A stretch of DNA of 8,286 bases from FEN-727 sp036508635 (lineage in GTDB: Bacteria > Actinomycetota > Geothermincolia > Fen-727 > Anoxymicrobiaceae): positions 1 to 8,286 of the forward strand of contig DATCGY010000319.1 of NCBI GenBank assembly GCA_036508635.1. Reading direction: 5' to 3'. The position numbers and the translations under genes are program-made. The notes under the pieces were generated by a model, which was not told the DNA's origin, did not search any database, and saw only the letters and a program-made list of their open reading frames with translations. How positions within the stretch are numbered: position 1 is the stretch's first letter; each line of letters opens with the position of its first letter. Positions 1-5,842 of this stretch are shown one piece after another.

Positions 1-296
1 CAAGGACAAGGGTACTCGAGCTGTTCGAACAACTGCGGGGCATGGGAATCGGGGTCGTGCATGTGACCCACTTCCTCGAAGAGGCCGCCCTCGCGGACGA
101 GGTCATAGTGCTCGATGCCGGAGCCGTCATAGCTCGCGGGACGCCGGCCGGTATCCTTGCGGACCCATCGCGCGTCCGCTCCATGGGGCTGGACCCACTC
201 GCCGTGACGGTCGTGGCATATGAGCTCGGCAAGCTGGGGCACGTTGTGCCCGAAGTCCTGGACGTAAAGGAGTTGCTGGCGTGGCTCTACGCCTGA
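1..296 (+). CDS. ecfA1: Energy-coupling factor transporter ATPase, C-terminal part (EcfA1-like)
   Basis: This is the end of an ABC ATPase whose start lies before the window; the reading frame is open from position 3 to the TGA at 294-296. The visible part begins just after the D-loop region and includes the H-switch (HVTHFLEEA, His in VTH) and the usual IVLDAG...GTP strand-turn that ends the nucleotide-binding core. A short helical tail finishing in LLAWLYA follows. Walker A, Q-loop, signature and Walker B are not in the window. In ECF transporters two such ATPases pair and drive import of a vitamin or metal by a separate S component. The next gene starts 16 bp before this stop codon and encodes a second ATPase, followed by EcfT. 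That order is the classic ecfA1-ecfA2-ecfT module, and the assignment rests on it. The ABC ATPase call is firm; the '1' label is by position. Confidence 0.85.
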   Translation, partial: RTRVLELFEQLRGMGIGVVHVTHFLEEAALADEVIVLDAGAVIARGTPAGILADPSRVRSMGLDPLAVTVVAYELGKLGHVVPEVLDVKELLAWLYA

Positions 297-1144
297 GGCT
301 CGAGGAGATCTCATATTCCTACCCTCTTCCCGGTCGCCAGGAAGCGGCCGCCCTGGGCGGAGTCAACCTGGAGGTGTCGCCAGGGGACATCTTCTGCGTG
401 GCGGGCGCCAACGGCTCGGGGAAATCTACACTTGCCCAGGTCTGTGCCGGGCTCCTGGCCCCGACATCCGGCCGGGTGCTCTACGGTGAAGAATCCGTCT
501 ACGAGCGAGGGGACCTGCGGGAGTTCCGTCGCAAGACAGGGCTTCTCTTCCAATCACCCGAAGATCAGTTGTTCGCCGATTCGGTACGTAAAGACATCGC
601 GTTCGGCCCGCGAAACCACGGGCTCAGGGGAGAGCAGCTCACCGATGCCGTCGAGAAGGCGGCCGAGCTCGTCGGGTTGAGTCTCGAGAAACTCGGTGAC
701 CGTTCACCGTTCTCGCTCTCCGAGGGTGAAAAGAGACGAGCGGCTCTCGCCGGGGTCCTGGCGTTGCGGCCCGAGGTCCTCCTGCTCGACGAGCCTTTCA
801 TCGGGCTCGACTACGAGGGTAGGGAACACCTGAAGAGGGCGCTGTTGCGTTACCGGGAAGACGCGGGAGCTTCAATCATCGTGGTGACGCACGAGCTGTC
901 GGACATCTGGCCGCTGGCCACCTGCTTCACGATCATCGATGGAGGAAAGCTTCAGAGGTTCGAAGAGCGAGCCGACCTGCTGTCCGGTGACGTCGACATC
1001 AACGCCCTGGGTATGAAGCTTCCACAGTGGGGCATCCTCGCCAGGGAGCTGCTCTCCTCCGGCATCTCGCTTGAAGACCCGGCGGACCCCCGCGTGCTGG
1101 CTACGGCAATCGCGGCGCACAGGGAGGCGAACCGTGGTCGGTAA
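281..1144 (+). CDS. ecfA2: Energy-coupling factor transporter ATPase (EcfA2-like)
   Basis: This is a complete 287-residue cytoplasmic ABC ATPase, the usual length for the family. Visible motifs, in order: Walker A GANGSGKS (residues 42-49), Q-loop LLFQSPEDQLF (88-98) with the ED-Q-LF extension typical of ECF/CbiO ATPases, signature LSEGE (146-150) instead of LSGGQ, Walker B VLLLDEP (166-172), D-loop GLD (175-177) and H-switch VTH (His204). The catalytic Glu171 is present, so ATP hydrolysis should be intact. The GTG start at 281 is chosen because AAAGGAG (266-272) lies 8 nt upstream. It overlaps the previous ATPase by 16 bp, and its own end overlaps ecfT by 11 bp, so all three are likely translated from one message. 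With EcfA1 it would form the ATPase pair that binds the EcfT coupling helices. The substrate cannot be told without the S component. Confidence 0.93.
   Translation: MALRLRLEEISYSYPLPGRQEAAALGGVNLEVSPGDIFCVAGANGSGKSTLAQVCAGLLAPTSGRVLYGEESVYERGDLREFRRKTGLLFQSPEDQLFADSVRKDIAFGPRNHGLRGEQLTDAVEKAAELVGLSLEKLGDRSPFSLSEGEKRRAALAGVLALRPEVLLLDEPFIGLDYEGREHLKRALLRYREDAGASIIVVTHELSDIWPLATCFTIIDGGKLQRFEERADLLSGDVDINALGMKLPQWGILARELLSSGISLEDPADPRVLATAIAAHREANRGR
1121..1127 (+). promoter_or_regulatory. Ribosome-binding site fixing the ecfT start
   Basis: AGGGAGG sits 6 nt before the GTG at 1134. It lies inside the 3' end of ecfA2 and argues for this GTG rather than the in-frame TTG at 1071, which would add 21 residues of basic, non-family sequence. 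Confidence 0.75.
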
Positions 1145-1922
1145 AGACATCACCATCGGTCAGTACCTGGCGGTGGACACCGCGCTACACAAGGTCGATC
1201 CTCGCCTGAAGCTCATCGCCGCCGTGGCTTCGATAGTGCTGGTTTTCGTATACGGCGGGTGGGCTTTGCTTCTCTACGCCATCTTCCTGTTCGCGGTACT
1301 CATCGCCATACGGCTTCCCTTGCTCCCTGTGCTCAAGTCGCTCAGAACGGTGTGGGTCATCGTTGTGATCACTTTCCTGCTGCAGGTGTTCCTCACCCCT
1401 GGGGAAGTCCTCTGGCACTGGGGTTTCCTGAGCGTGACAGACACGGGGCTCTTCAACGGAATCGTATTTTCAGGCCGCGTCGTATTGCTGGTCGTGCTGC
1501 TCGCCGCACTGACCATGACAACCCCCCCGCTCAAGCTCGCGGACGGGCTCGAGTCTCTCCTGCACCCCCTCGAGCACCTCAAGATCCCCGTCTCCCGCAT
1601 CACGACCGTGGTGAGCATCACGCTGATGTTCATACCGAAGATGCTCGACCAGAGCAGCAAGCTCGTCAGGGCTCAAATGGCCAGGGGAGCCGACTTTGAA
1701 TCTGCCAACGTGCTAAGACGTGTCCGCGACATGGTGCCTGTGCTCGTGCCGCTCTTCGTAAAAGTCTTCCACGACGCGGACGAACTGGCGGTGGCTATGG
1801 ATGCCCGCTCCTACAACAGCGGCACGGTAAGAACACGCCTTTACCCCATGAAGATCGGTGCCGTCGAAACCCTCCTCGCCACTGCCTTCATCCTCGCCTC
1901 CATCGCCCTCGTGTTTGTTTGA
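1134..1922 (+). CDS. ecfT: Energy-coupling factor transporter transmembrane protein EcfT
   Basis: The protein has 262 residues, starting at GTG 1134, and is the membrane coupling subunit of an ECF transporter. The N-terminus carries the family's short amphipathic stretch and HKVDPRLKL (19-27). Hydrophobic segments follow at about 28-59 (two passes), 74-90 and 107-130, with a last one at 241-262 ending in ALVFV. The long cytoplasmic region between about 131 and 240 holds the two coupling-helix motifs that contact the ATPases: ARG at 183-185 (AQMARGADF) and ARS at 224-226 (AMDARSYN). The second keeps the Ala-Arg pair but has Ser where Gly is common. The start overlaps ecfA2 by 11 bp. The gene ends 61 bp from the convergent TPR gene. 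No S-component gene follows, so either it lies upstream of the window or this is a shared (group II) module serving S components encoded elsewhere. Confidence 0.92.
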   Translation: MVGKDITIGQYLAVDTALHKVDPRLKLIAAVASIVLVFVYGGWALLLYAIFLFAVLIAIRLPLLPVLKSLRTVWVIVVITFLLQVFLTPGEVLWHWGFLSVTDTGLFNGIVFSGRVVLLVVLLAALTMTTPPLKLADGLESLLHPLEHLKIPVSRITTVVSITLMFIPKMLDQSSKLVRAQMARGADFESANVLRRVRDMVPVLVPLFVKVFHDADELAVAMDARSYNSGTVRTRLYPMKIGAVETLLATAFILASIALVFV

Positions 1923-1927
1923 CGGAT

Positions 1928-1964
1928 TCCCTCGAAGGGAGAAGAAGGACCCGGGCTTGAGCCC
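1928..1964. terminator. Hairpins between convergent genes, possible bidirectional terminator
   Basis: Two short inverted repeats fill the 61-bp gap between the convergent ecfT and TPR genes: TCCCT-CGA-AGGGA (1928-1940) and GGGCT-TG-AGCCC (1953-1964). On the - strand the second is followed by a pyrimidine-rich run, but neither strand has a clean U-tract. The position suits a terminator; the sequence support is modest. Confidence 0.3.
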
Positions 1965-1983
1965 AAACACTTGAGGGCGGGGT

Positions 1984-2000
1984 CTACAGGCCGCCTGTAG
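1984..2000 (-). other. Perfect 7-bp hairpin containing the TPR gene's stop codon
   Basis: CTACAGG-CCG-CCTGTAG is a perfect inverted repeat with a 3-nt loop. On the - strand mRNA it covers the last codons and the TAG stop of the TPR gene. It has no U-tract after it, so it could be a 3'-end stabilising structure or one half of a loose terminator with the hairpins at 1928-1964. Confidence 0.4.
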
Positions 2001-3870
2001 CCGGGGCTGAGAGACCCGGCTGAAGAAGAGTGCGCTCAGACGCCGACGTTGGACCGGAAGGCTGCAGCTTGTGCCCAAGGGCGAGCTCGGACTTCGCTTG
2101 TGCCTTGGCGCCCGTCGCGTCCAGCGCCAGCCCGAGCACCAGGTGCGCGACCCATGCCGAGGGGTTGAGAGTGATTGCGGCCTGCGCTTCGGTCATAGCT
2201 TCGTTGTACTCTTTCTTGGCCAGGTATGCACGAGCCAGCCACTCGTGTGGATACCAGAAATATTGGTCCGCGGCTACCGCCTGAGCGAACGCCGCGGCGG
2301 CGGCGTCATAATCTTTGAGATACTCGTGAGCCTCTCCAATGTCTATCAGCGGAGACTGCCGTTCGGGAGCGAGGTCGTGGGCTTTCGTCCAGTCGTCGAG
2401 GGAGGCCTGCATCTTACCACTATGCTCCTGGACGGCTCCCTGGTCTTGATACCCAACCGACATGAATGCCGGCTCCTCCGAATCTGTCAGCCCCTTGAAC
2501 GCCGCCAGGGCCAGGTCGAGCTCACCCTGCCTCATCATCACTATGCCCAGCGCGATGCGGGACTCCGCATCGGTAGTATCGGCGTCCATAGCTTTCTGGA
2601 TGTCCGCCCGCGCAGAGCGGAGGTCTCCGTGGAGCGCATCTATCATTGCAAGCACCGGGTACGCCCCGGAGTTCGACGGGTCGTTCCCAACAGCCTGCTT
2701 CAAGTTGGCGGCGGCGGCCGAGAGGTCCTGACGAAGGATCTTGACGATGCCCAGGCCGACGAGGGCGTTTGAGGATCCCGGCGCCATCTCGAGGTTCTGC
2801 TTGTACCATCTCTCGGCCTCGCGCAGATCGGCCTGGCCAAGGGCGGCCTGCCCGATCCCGAAGACCGCGTCGGTCGACTTGCGGTCCGCGCGCCACGAGT
2901 TGGTAAATGCGTCTGTGGCGTCTTTCCATTTGCGCTCCAGGAGGCCTATCCGCCCCAGCCCTTCGAACGCCTGCGAGGACTGCGCGTCCTGTTCGAGAGC
3001 CTGGTCGAACTGGGTGCGCGCGTCGGTCAGATTACCGGAGTCAACGAGAGCCCTGCCGAGATTGAGGTGTGACCAGATGTCGTCGGGAGCCGCCGCGAGC
3101 TTGCCCCTTGCATCATCTTCCGCCGCGTCCCGCGTTGCCTCGTTGCGAAAGTAACGGGTCACCTGCAGGTCTACCAGCGAGGAGAACTCCGGGGCAGGGA
3201 ATGCCACCTGGGCCGCTCCGGCGTTGTCCTGGGCCCTCACTGGAGCCTTTCCGGGCTCGCCCACGGCCCTTGCGCCTGCCGGAACGGTTATCTTTCCGGC
3301 GCCGTTCTCGACTACGGCGTTGCCGCCGGCGACGAGCACTTCGGTCGCTCCTCCAGGAGCCACCTTCACGGAAAAGCTCGCCCCCGATGTGCCACCGCCC
3401 GAGCCGCTCACCGCTACCGCCGGGGTACTTACAAATGGGCCCGAATCGCCAACCATATCAAGAGCCACCTGCCCTCGTGAGAGCTGTACCCGCTCGGAGC
3501 CGCTTTCGGCACCCAACCTGAAGTCCGATGCGTCGGGTACGGCCATCCTTGCACCATTGCCAAGCAGGAAGAAGAGGTCCGAACCGGCAGCCGACCAGAC
3601 GGTGTCGCCCTCCAAGAGCGGTGTGCCAAGGCTCGCCGAAAGCCACGCGTCGGCACCCGCGAGGCGCAGGTCGAATGACGGCTGCGCCTGGACGGCTACC
3701 GCCTTGACAGGATATCTCTTAAGCTTCGTGGCGGGCTTCTTTGCGCAAGAGGCCGAACCCAAGGCAACCACGGCTATCAGGATTATGGCGATGGTGCCCC
3801 GGATCGGTCTCGCAAGGGCCGGTCGCCCCGGTTTCTTCGATTCCAAAGAGACCTTGTTGTGCTTCATCAT
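1984..3870 (-). CDS. FecR-domain and TPR-repeat lipoprotein
   Basis: The protein has 628 residues, with a basic N-terminus, a hydrophobic stretch (27-40) and a Cys at 42 in GSASC, followed by AKK. It looks like a lipoprotein signal, although Ser at -3 is a weaker lipobox residue than Leu. Residues about 68-205 resemble the FecR domain: GTPLLEGDTVWSA, a Gly-rich turn where FecR proteins usually have G-T-x-F (here SGASFSVKV, 162-170), and a closing PAGARAVG. From about 263 to 604 there are ten consecutive TPR-like 34-residue units with the usual Ala/Gly/Tyr/Pro pattern (for example WSHLNLGRALVDSGNLTDA). The Met-Met start at 3870 has no strong ribosome site; a TTG at codon 9 is an alternative. 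FecR domains sit in the envelope, and TPRs bind proteins. Here this suggests a surface-bound scaffold; the partner is unknown. It is divergent from the ApbE gene and convergent with ecfT. Confidence 0.85.
   Translation of the reverse strand: MMKHNKVSLESKKPGRPALARPIRGTIAIILIAVVALGSASCAKKPATKLKRYPVKAVAVQAQPSFDLRLAGADAWLSASLGTPLLEGDTVWSAAGSDLFFLLGNGARMAVPDASDFRLGAESGSERVQLSRGQVALDMVGDSGPFVSTPAVAVSGSGGGTSGASFSVKVAPGGATEVLVAGGNAVVENGAGKITVPAGARAVGEPGKAPVRAQDNAGAAQVAFPAPEFSSLVDLQVTRYFRNEATRDAAEDDARGKLAAAPDDIWSHLNLGRALVDSGNLTDARTQFDQALEQDAQSSQAFEGLGRIGLLERKWKDATDAFTNSWRADRKSTDAVFGIGQAALGQADLREAERWYKQNLEMAPGSSNALVGLGIVKILRQDLSAAAANLKQAVGNDPSNSGAYPVLAMIDALHGDLRSARADIQKAMDADTTDAESRIALGIVMMRQGELDLALAAFKGLTDSEEPAFMSVGYQDQGAVQEHSGKMQASLDDWTKAHDLAPERQSPLIDIGEAHEYLKDYDAAAAAFAQAVAADQYFWYPHEWLARAYLAKKEYNEAMTEAQAAITLNPSAWVAHLVLGLALDATGAKAQAKSELALGHKLQPSGPTSASERTLLQPGLSAPATGGL
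2059..3084 (-). repeat. About ten tandem TPR units in the lipoprotein gene
   Basis: Residues about 263-604 divide into ten units close to 34 residues, each with the TPR spacing of a small residue near position 8, Gly/Ala near 20 and Pro or a charged residue near 32. Examples are QAFEGLGRIGLLERKWKDA and DAVFGIGQAALGQADLREA. The units differ clearly from each other, so this is an old array rather than a recent DNA duplication. Confidence 0.8.
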
Positions 3871-4011
3871 TATCTATTCTTCGGCCAGACATGAATGTGG
3901 CCCTTGCCAAGAGCACATCGCAGGAGCCAGGCACTCGTCACGAACGTCGAATTATCGTGTGGCAAGGTGTCACTAGAGAATCTTGAGTATAATAGCGAAG
4001 ATTCAGAGATA
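3871..4011. promoter_or_regulatory. Divergent promoter region between the TPR and ApbE genes
   Basis: This 141-bp gap must hold the promoters of both divergent genes. For the + strand there is a consensus -10 box TATAAT at 3988-3993 with no clear -35 partner; transcription would start near 4000, giving a leader of about 12 nt before the ATG at 4012. For the - strand a GATAAT-like box (complement of 3951-3956) is possible but has no good -35. An 8-bp inverted repeat, CCTTGCCA (3902-3909) and TGGCAAGG (3960-3967), lies between them and could be an operator pair, though this length can occur by chance. Confidence 0.45.
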
Positions 4012-5073
4012 ATGAAAAAACTAAAGAGCTTCATCAACATAATCCTTATAACGCTGTTGGCCGCGGGTGCCGTCGTACTCGTGGTGTTCATGTCGAATCG
4101 CGGGAGCGGGTCGGGAGAGCCTAAGGATACGTACCACTCCCCGACAGTCTTTGCCATGGACACCAACCTCGACATCACGATCCAGGGTCGTGGCGACCAG
4201 GCAAAAGCGGACTCCGACGCGGCCATCGCGCTCGCTCGCAAGATCGAGTCACATACGAGCATGTTCAAGCGGGCGAGCGATATATATCGCGTAAACGCGA
4301 ACGCCGGTATCGCACCGGTCAAGGTAAACAGCGACACCATGTACCTAATACAGACGTCGCTAAAATACGGCGCTGACACCGGCGACGCGTTCGACATAAC
4401 CGTGGCGCCCATAGTGAAGCTGTGGGGCTTCTACGACCAGAAGTACCGCATCCCCTCCCAGGCGGAGATAGACAACACTCTCAAGCTGGTCGGTTACCAG
4501 AAAGTGGTCGTGGACCAGGCAAACGGCACGGTCTTCCTGCCGGAAAAAGGAATGGCGATCGACCTTGGTGGAGTGGCCAAAGGTTACGCCGTAAAGCAGA
4601 TGTACGACCTCCTCACGAAGCGCGGTGTCAAGAGCGCGCTCATCAACTTCGGGGGCTCGGTCGGGGCTGTCGGCCGGCGTGCCGACGGCAAGCTCTGGGT
4701 AATTGGTGTAAAACACCCCAGGTCGGAGGGCGGAGCGCTCGTCGGCGAGCTTCAGGCCGAGAACGCGTTCATCAACTCTTCGGGAGATTACGAGCGGTAC
4801 TTCATCCGCAATGGGATACGTTACTGTCATATTTTCGACCCCAAGACCGGGCGTCAGCCAACGGGAGTGATCAGCACGACGGTAGTGGGGCCGGATGCCA
4901 CGCTCGCGGATATCCTGTGCAAGGTACCATTCATGAAAGGGATGCAGGCCGGCCTCGAGTACATGAAGACACAGCCGGGCTACGAGGCGCTGGCCATCGA
5001 CAGCTCGGGCAACATAACGGTCACCCAGGGAATGAAAGACAAGTACGTGCTCACCTTGCCCGCCAGGATCTAG
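4012..5073 (+). CDS. apbE: Membrane-anchored FAD:protein FMN transferase (ApbE family)
   Basis: A 353-residue protein. ApbE enzymes take FMN from FAD and attach it covalently, with Mg2+, to Ser/Thr of exported flavoproteins such as RnfG/NqrC-type subunits. Family motifs are visible in order: MDTNLDITI (49-57), FDITVAPIVKLWGF (127-140), AIDLGGVAKGYA (182-193), ALINFGGSVGAVG (209-221), SSGDYERYF (256-264), CHIFDPKTGRQP (272-283) and ATLADILCKVPF (296-307). Residues 7-27 form an N-terminal membrane segment with no lipobox Cys, unlike the many ApbE proteins that are lipoproteins. In characterised family members a Thr four residues after the motif Asp helps hold Mg2+; here Asp300 is kept but residue 304 is Lys. 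The ATG at 4012 is chosen because the membrane segment follows it at once and a TATAAT lies just upstream; its ribosome site is weak. No FMN-binding target protein is encoded in the window. Confidence 0.93.
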   Translation: MKKLKSFINIILITLLAAGAVVLVVFMSNRGSGSGEPKDTYHSPTVFAMDTNLDITIQGRGDQAKADSDAAIALARKIESHTSMFKRASDIYRVNANAGIAPVKVNSDTMYLIQTSLKYGADTGDAFDITVAPIVKLWGFYDQKYRIPSQAEIDNTLKLVGYQKVVVDQANGTVFLPEKGMAIDLGGVAKGYAVKQMYDLLTKRGVKSALINFGGSVGAVGRRADGKLWVIGVKHPRSEGGALVGELQAENAFINSSGDYERYFIRNGIRYCHIFDPKTGRQPTGVISTTVVGPDATLADILCKVPFMKGMQAGLEYMKTQPGYEALAIDSSGNITVTQGMKDKYVLTLPARI

Positions 5074-5106
5074 CGCGTCACCTCCGGGATGTTACGCGTT
5101 TTATAT
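5074..5106 (+). terminator. Probable rho-independent terminator of the ApbE gene
   Basis: Directly after the stop codon, CGCGT...ACGCG (5074-5098) forms a stem with two internal mismatches and a small loop around CGG, followed by TTTTATAT (5099-5106). The placement and U-rich tail fit an intrinsic terminator; the interrupted stem lowers certainty. Confidence 0.55.
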
Positions 5107-5165
5107 CACCTCGCTGTGACATTTTCCCCTAGACTCCACGCCATCCGGGCATCGCCGCGTCGGAA

Positions 5166-5194
5166 TTGTAGGGCAAAGGGCGTCATGATACAGT
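5166..5194 (+). promoter_or_regulatory. Possible promoter of the EF-Tu-domain-like gene
   Basis: TTGTAG (5166-5171) and TACAGT (5189-5194) are 17 bp apart, and the -10 is preceded by TGA, giving an extended -10 of the TGnTA form. Both boxes are imperfect. Transcription would begin near 5201, about 36 nt before the start codon. Confidence 0.35.
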
Positions 5195-5236
5195 AATCCA
5201 ATCAGTGGCAACTGGTTTCGAAGGAAGGTGGGTCAG

Positions 5237-5491
5237 ATGCCGGAACAAGAGATCGGCCGGATCGCACACTACTTCAACAAGATCGGAGTTGCGGCGATCG
5301 AACTCACTGGGAACCTGGAGGTCGGTGACACGATCCACGTCAAGGGGCACACCTCCGATTGGACCCAGAGCATAGATTCGATGCAGATCGAGCACGACAC
5401 CGTGGACAAAGCAGGCCCGGGTGAGTCGGTCGGTATCAAGGTCGATTCGCACGCTCACGAGCACGACATGGTCTACAAGGTGACCGAATAG
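5237..5491 (+). CDS. Stand-alone EF-Tu domain-2-like barrel protein (translation elongation factor-like)
   Basis: This complete 84-residue acidic, soluble protein has no signal peptide or membrane segment. It reads like a single beta-barrel of the EF-Tu domain-2 type: EIGRIAHYFNKIGVAAIEL, then LEVGDTIHVKGHTSDW with the hallmark V-G-D-x-I and G turn, then SMQIEHDTVDKAGPGESVGI and a closing strand ending in DMVYKV. The same pattern is known from small 'translation elongation factor-like' proteins and from the C-terminal barrel of U32-family peptidases. There is no GTPase or peptidase domain. The ATG at 5237 is chosen over the in-frame GTG at 5228 because AGGAAGG (5222-5228) is 8 nt before the ATG but overlaps the GTG. 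The gene looks monocistronic, with a promoter-like sequence before and a hairpin after it. An RNA- or protein-binding role is plausible but not shown. Confidence 0.85.
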   Translation: MPEQEIGRIAHYFNKIGVAAIELTGNLEVGDTIHVKGHTSDWTQSIDSMQIEHDTVDKAGPGESVGIKVDSHAHEHDMVYKVTE

Positions 5492-5529
5492 ACAGCCTGA
5501 GAAAATCTCGGGGCCGGGTCTGTTCTTCT
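5490..5529 (+). terminator. Possible intrinsic terminator after the EF-like gene
   Basis: CCTGAGA-AAA-TCTCGGG (5496-5512) makes a 7-bp stem including one G-U pair. An outer AGAC/GTCT pairing (5490-5493 with 5518-5521) may extend it. A pyrimidine-rich tail TGTTCTTCT (5521-5529) follows. The tail is not a pure U-tract. Confidence 0.4.
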
Positions 5530-5560
5530 AGTCCTTGATTTGGATTCTGTCTTGCTCAGG

Positions 5561-5613
5561 CGCGCTTCTTGCGGCAACCCACGCGTTAGCGTGAGCGCGA
5601 CACGTCCAGGACG
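5561..5613. repeat. Cluster of three short palindromes with a composite hairpin
   Basis: TTGC-G-GCAA (5569-5577), CACGC-GTTA-GCGTG (5580-5593) and CGTCC-A-GGACG (5603-5613) lie in 45 bp. In addition CGCGCT (5561-5566) pairs with AGCGCG (5594-5599), which directly abuts the second hairpin, so an RNA of this stretch could form an 11-bp stacked stem with a 13-nt bulge on one side. It matches no riboswitch that I recognise. Confidence 0.5.
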
Positions 5614-5735
5614 GATTAGTCTTAGATACCAGACCTGGCCCCGTTTTCTTCCTCGAAAGCTAACACGAAACAATTCAAGTTGATGGGGAGATATCCGTCT
5701 TCGTGCGGTGTAGCGGCCCGCCGATGAATATAATC

Positions 5736-5765
5736 TTGACATGGTATTTCGTCGGAAGATATTCT
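5736..5765 (+). promoter_or_regulatory. Promoter of the propeller-protein gene
   Basis: A consensus -35 TTGACA (5736-5741) is 18 bp from TATTCT (5760-5765). Transcription would start near 5772, leaving a leader of about 70 nt. A TATAAT (5729-5734) lies immediately upstream but has no matching -35. Confidence 0.5.
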
Positions 5766-5766
5766 T

Positions 5767-5779
5767 TGTTTGGCAAACA
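5767..5779. promoter_or_regulatory. 13-bp palindrome at the predicted transcription start, candidate operator
   Basis: TGTTTG-G-CAAACA is a perfect inverted repeat with a single central base. It begins one base after the -10 box of the propeller gene's promoter and covers the predicted start site, where a bound repressor would block RNA polymerase. The regulator is unknown. Confidence 0.4.
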
Positions 5780-5842
5780 CGAGCGAGTACTCATCCTGGC
5801 AACAGAAGTGATGCATTTGTACTTTGGGGAGGCTGGGGGACG

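Larger units (their letters stand above)
5492..5842 (+). other. 351-bp non-coding stretch with palindromes, terminator-like hairpin and promoter
   Basis: I see no convincing gene here. From left to right it holds the terminator-like hairpin (to 5529), a group of three short palindromes (5561-5613), an unremarkable stretch (5614-5723), a TATAAT hexamer (5729-5734), a TTGACA/TATTCT promoter (5736-5765), a 13-bp palindrome (5767-5779), and a roughly 70-nt leader ending in a GGGGAGG ribosome site (5826-5832) before the ATG at 5843. It is more AT-rich than the genes around it towards its 3' half. Confidence 0.6.

Noticed and set aside
2071..2772. A 233-codon open frame on the + strand opposite the TPR gene.
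   Set aside because: It is antisense to a repeat-rich real gene with clear TPR periodicity, has no recognisable domain, and arises from GC-rich codon bias.
3366..3390. SGASFS in the TPR/FecR lipoprotein resembles the S/T-G-A-S/T-x-S/T site that ApbE enzymes flavinylate, and an ApbE gene is next door.
   Set aside because: It falls where FecR domains carry their conserved G-T-x-F strand, there is no FMN-binding domain or preceding Asp, and the pattern is short enough to occur by chance.
3895..4011. In-frame upstream ATG that would lengthen the ApbE protein by 39 residues.
   Set aside because: The extra residues are not signal-like and would bury the membrane segment; the TATAAT at 3988-3993 would lie inside the coding region.
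5585..5664. GTTAGC (5585-5590) and GCTAAC (5659-5664), reminiscent of integron attC core sites.
   Set aside because: The order of the two cores is the reverse of attC, the paired internal boxes are missing, and there is no integrase or cassette array.
5741..5842. In-frame upstream ATG that would lengthen the propeller protein by 34 residues.
   Set aside because: The ATG overlaps the -35 box, has no ribosome site, and would displace the clear signal peptide that starts at 5843.
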